64,000 nucleotides of DNA, taken from Sulfurovum sp. GTDB taxonomy: Bacteria; Campylobacterota; Campylobacteria; Campylobacterales; Sulfurovaceae. A program made the translations under genes and the position numbers. The stretch lies in the NCBI GenBank assembly GCA_027062365.1, contig JAMOTK010000022.1, forward strand, positions 62,001 to 126,000, read 5' to 3'. This document shows positions 62,145-64,000 of this stretch, piece by piece; the first letter of the stretch is position 1, and the number at the start of each line of letters is the position of its first letter. The notes under the pieces were generated by a model. That model worked only from the letters and a program-made list of their open reading frames with translations. It was not told the DNA's origin and did not search any database.

Positions 62145-64000
62145 TTATCCTCTATACTTTTTAATAATTTTATCGATCTCTTCTTTACTCGTAGAATTTG
62201 TAACAATTTCACCATTGGAGATAGCCCATTTTTCTATATCAGATGCTTCCCCTGATAAAATGAATGCAATATCTTTATTGCTAGATATGATAGTATCTGT
62301 TAATAATTTACTCTCAGTAAAGAGTATATCATATTCATTGGAAAGCACTTTACTATCTAGGTCATTCATCTGTGTTAAACTTTCATAACTATAGTCTAAG
62401 TTTGTAAGTACTTTCTCTAAAATTTTTCGAGAGAGTAGCTGTTTTCTTGCAACAAGAATTTTTTGCTTAGGCTTGATAGTATCTATCTCTGTGATAGCTT
62501 CTTTAGTTTGCTCTGTTGTGATACTAGGTGCTTTAGAAGCTTTGGCTTGATTGATACGGTCAAGCATAGACAGCTTTTTAGGTTTAGTTGCTACGGTAGG
62601 TACTATGACTTCCTCTGTAACTACAGGAGGGGTGGCTACTACTTTTTTTACTTCTTCTTGTATTGCTACAGGAGGTGTTTGTACTACTTTAGGTGCTATT
62701 GTAGCAGTTTTTGTTTTAGTTTGTGGTTTTTTAATATATGTTGCTAAAAACTTATTGAGAATATAGAGTAGTTCAGTGGTTTCGATAGGTTTTGTAATAT
62801 ACTCATCCATACCTTCATTTAAGAATCTTTCTCTATCTCCTTTGAGTGCATTGGCTGTAAGTGCAACAATAGGAACATGCAATAAATCTTCGTCTTCCTC
62901 ATACTCCAATATCTCATGTGTGGCTTCAATACCATCCATTACAGGCATTTGAATATCCATAAATATCAAGGCATAATCATTGGCTCTACGTTTTTCAAAT
63001 GATTCTAATCCATTGTTGGCTATATCTACCGTAATACCATGCTCTTCTAAAATACGTTTAATAAGCTTTTGGTTAATGATATTATCTTCTGTTACGAGTA
63101 CATTGGCATCAAATTTATGGGATTCTATAGATATTTCTTCTTCGATAATCTCAGCTTTTGTATTGGTACTCAATGAAAGTGCAGCTTTGAGTTTAGTGAG
63201 TGTGACAGGTTTATAGATAATATTACTCTGCTCAATCTCAAATTTCTCAATCTTAGAACGGCTAGAAAGGTTAGCGATGAGAATGACTTTAGATTTATCC
63301 ATATGATGAATGGTTTCTAAAATATTATCTTTTGCTTTATCGATATCAATCCAATAATCTTTACAAATATTAAGGGCTTCTAAATCTTTGAAATCACCTA
63401 AAGATTCAAATTGTTTAGTGACTGTACCAAAGTAACTTAAATATTTTTCTAAGTAAATATCAAGTTTACTTGGAATATCTTGCGCATATTTACCTATAAT
63501 GATATTTGAGAATTTACTTTTATAGTCTACTTCTTGTGACTTTACTTCTTCTAGTGGTATGGTAAAGAAGAAAGATGTACCATGGTCTTTTACACTTTCT
63601 AGTTCTAGTATCCCACCCATGAGTTCCACAAATTGACTCGAAATGGTAAGCCCTAATCCTGTACCTCCATATTTTCTAGTAACAGAAACATCAGCTTGTG
63701 AAAAGGCATCAAAGATATGTATTTGCTGTTCTTTGGACATACCAATACCATTGTCTTGTACTAAAAACTTGATACTATTATCACTATTTTCATTGATTAC
63801 TTTAATAATCTCGAGGTTAATTTCTCCACCGTAAGATGTGAATTTTACAGCATTAGAAAGAAGGTTAATAACAATTTCTTTAATCTTAGTTGGGTCACCT
63901 TTTAGTTTGGTAGAGATACTAGGGTCCATATAGAAGTTAAGGTCAATATTTTTATCTGTGGCAGCTACGGCATACGTCTCAACAGCAGATTCAAACTCTG
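62145..64000 (-). CDS. Hybrid sensor histidine kinase, N-terminus outside the window
   Basis: The frame is open to the window edge, so the sensor and phospho-His domains are missing. From the edge: HATPase (NLLSNAVKFTSYGGE, DNGIGMSKEQ, GGTGLGLTIS), a degenerate receiver lacking a clear phospho-Asp (about NIIIGKYAQDIP to PVTLTKLKAAL), a canonical receiver with VTEDNIINQKL and MDIQMPVMDG, a Pro/Thr/Lys-rich linker, and a final degenerate receiver (KILVARKQLLSRKILEKV). It should relay phosphate to the single-domain regulator downstream. Signal unknown. Confidence 0.9.
   Translation of the reverse strand, partial: EFESAVETYAVAATDKNIDLNFYMDPSISTKLKGDPTKIKEIVINLLSNAVKFTSYGGEINLEIIKVINENSDNSIKFLVQDNGIGMSKEQQIHIFDAFSQADVSVTRKYGGTGLGLTISSQFVELMGGILELESVKDHGTSFFFTIPLEEVKSQEVDYKSKFSNIIIGKYAQDIPSKLDIYLEKYLSYFGTVTKQFESLGDFKDLEALNICKDYWIDIDKAKDNILETIHHMDKSKVILIANLSSRSKIEKFEIEQSNIIYKPVTLTKLKAALSLSTNTKAEIIEEEISIESHKFDANVLVTEDNIINQKLIKRILEEHGITVDIANNGLESFEKRRANDYALIFMDIQMPVMDGIEATHEILEYEEDEDLLHVPIVALTANALKGDRERFLNEGMDEYITKPIETTELLYILNKFLATYIKKPQTKTKTATIAPKVVQTPPVAIQEEVKKVVATPPVVTEEVIVPTVATKPKKLSMLDRINQAKASKAPSITTEQTKEAITEIDTIKPKQKILVARKQLLSRKILEKVLTNLDYSYESLTQMNDLDSKVLSNEYDILFTESKLLTDTIISSNKDIAFILSGEASDIEKWAISNGEIVTNSTSKEEIDKIIKKYRG

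Overview
The window looks like a chromosomal segment of a low-GC, microaerobic member of the Campylobacterota (Sulfurovum/Sulfurimonas-like). Reasons: visibly A/T-rich coding sequence, cbb3-oxidase maturation genes (ccoI, ccoS), the futalosine menaquinone gene mqnC, the neighbour pairs bamD-lon and kdsA..ribH-nusB known from this phylum, and the long form of HPF. The exact species cannot be told from the window. No rRNA, tRNA, CRISPR array, transposase or integrase was seen.

Region 1 (1-22746) makes and exports a surface polysaccharide. Forward genes: a divergent glycosyltransferase, manC, an ABC exporter (Wzm/Wzt, the Wzt with an extra C-terminal domain), several GT4 glycosyltransferases, one of them a two-domain enzyme, and a methyltransferase carrying a coiled-coil-like stretch made of identical 27-bp repeats. 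This set parallels the E. coli O8/O9a polymannan cluster. A second block (10746-17312) holds a CotH-like/beta-helix protein, a TPR protein, a VTC-domain protein, a DUF4956 membrane protein, an exported-looking inorganic pyrophosphatase, a CYTH-like membrane protein and two small exported or anchored proteins. I think it may be an undescribed phosphate-polymer or surface-modification system. The reverse block galE-manB-pgi-galU-rmlA supplies sugar nucleotides.

Region 2 (22814-37926) is mostly housekeeping: ccoI/ccoS, rho, murI, two tandem periplasmic rhodanese proteins, trpS, der, an MscS channel, a DUF3108 protein, an EamA transporter and kdsA. One oddity is a small zinc-metallopeptidase lipoprotein followed by a separate gene whose product resembles the propeptide of such peptidases.

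Region 3 (38027-47203) is the most striking for defence biology. Three ATPase-plus-partner gene pairs sit in three gaps of one housekeeping run: kdsA-[AAA + unknown 174 aa]-ribH-nusB-[AAA + DUF4435]-mqnC-M16-[AAA + PIN]-recG. The middle pair resembles PARIS (AriA/AriB). The other two fit no named system that I can assign with confidence. All three are embedded without recombinase genes.

Region 4 (49035-58410, reverse) holds hpf and an MSHA-like operon: a 1941-aa exported DUF11/Calx-beta protein followed by four pilin-like proteins. Its leader contains a c-di-GMP-I (GEMM-I)-like riboswitch directly after a TATAAT box, with apparent changes at conserved positions. Region 5 (58591-64000) has bamD, lon, a response regulator and the 3' part of a large hybrid histidine kinase that runs off the window.

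The only gene-free stretch above 300 bases is 58257-58590, which holds the riboswitch, its promoter and the bamD upstream region.
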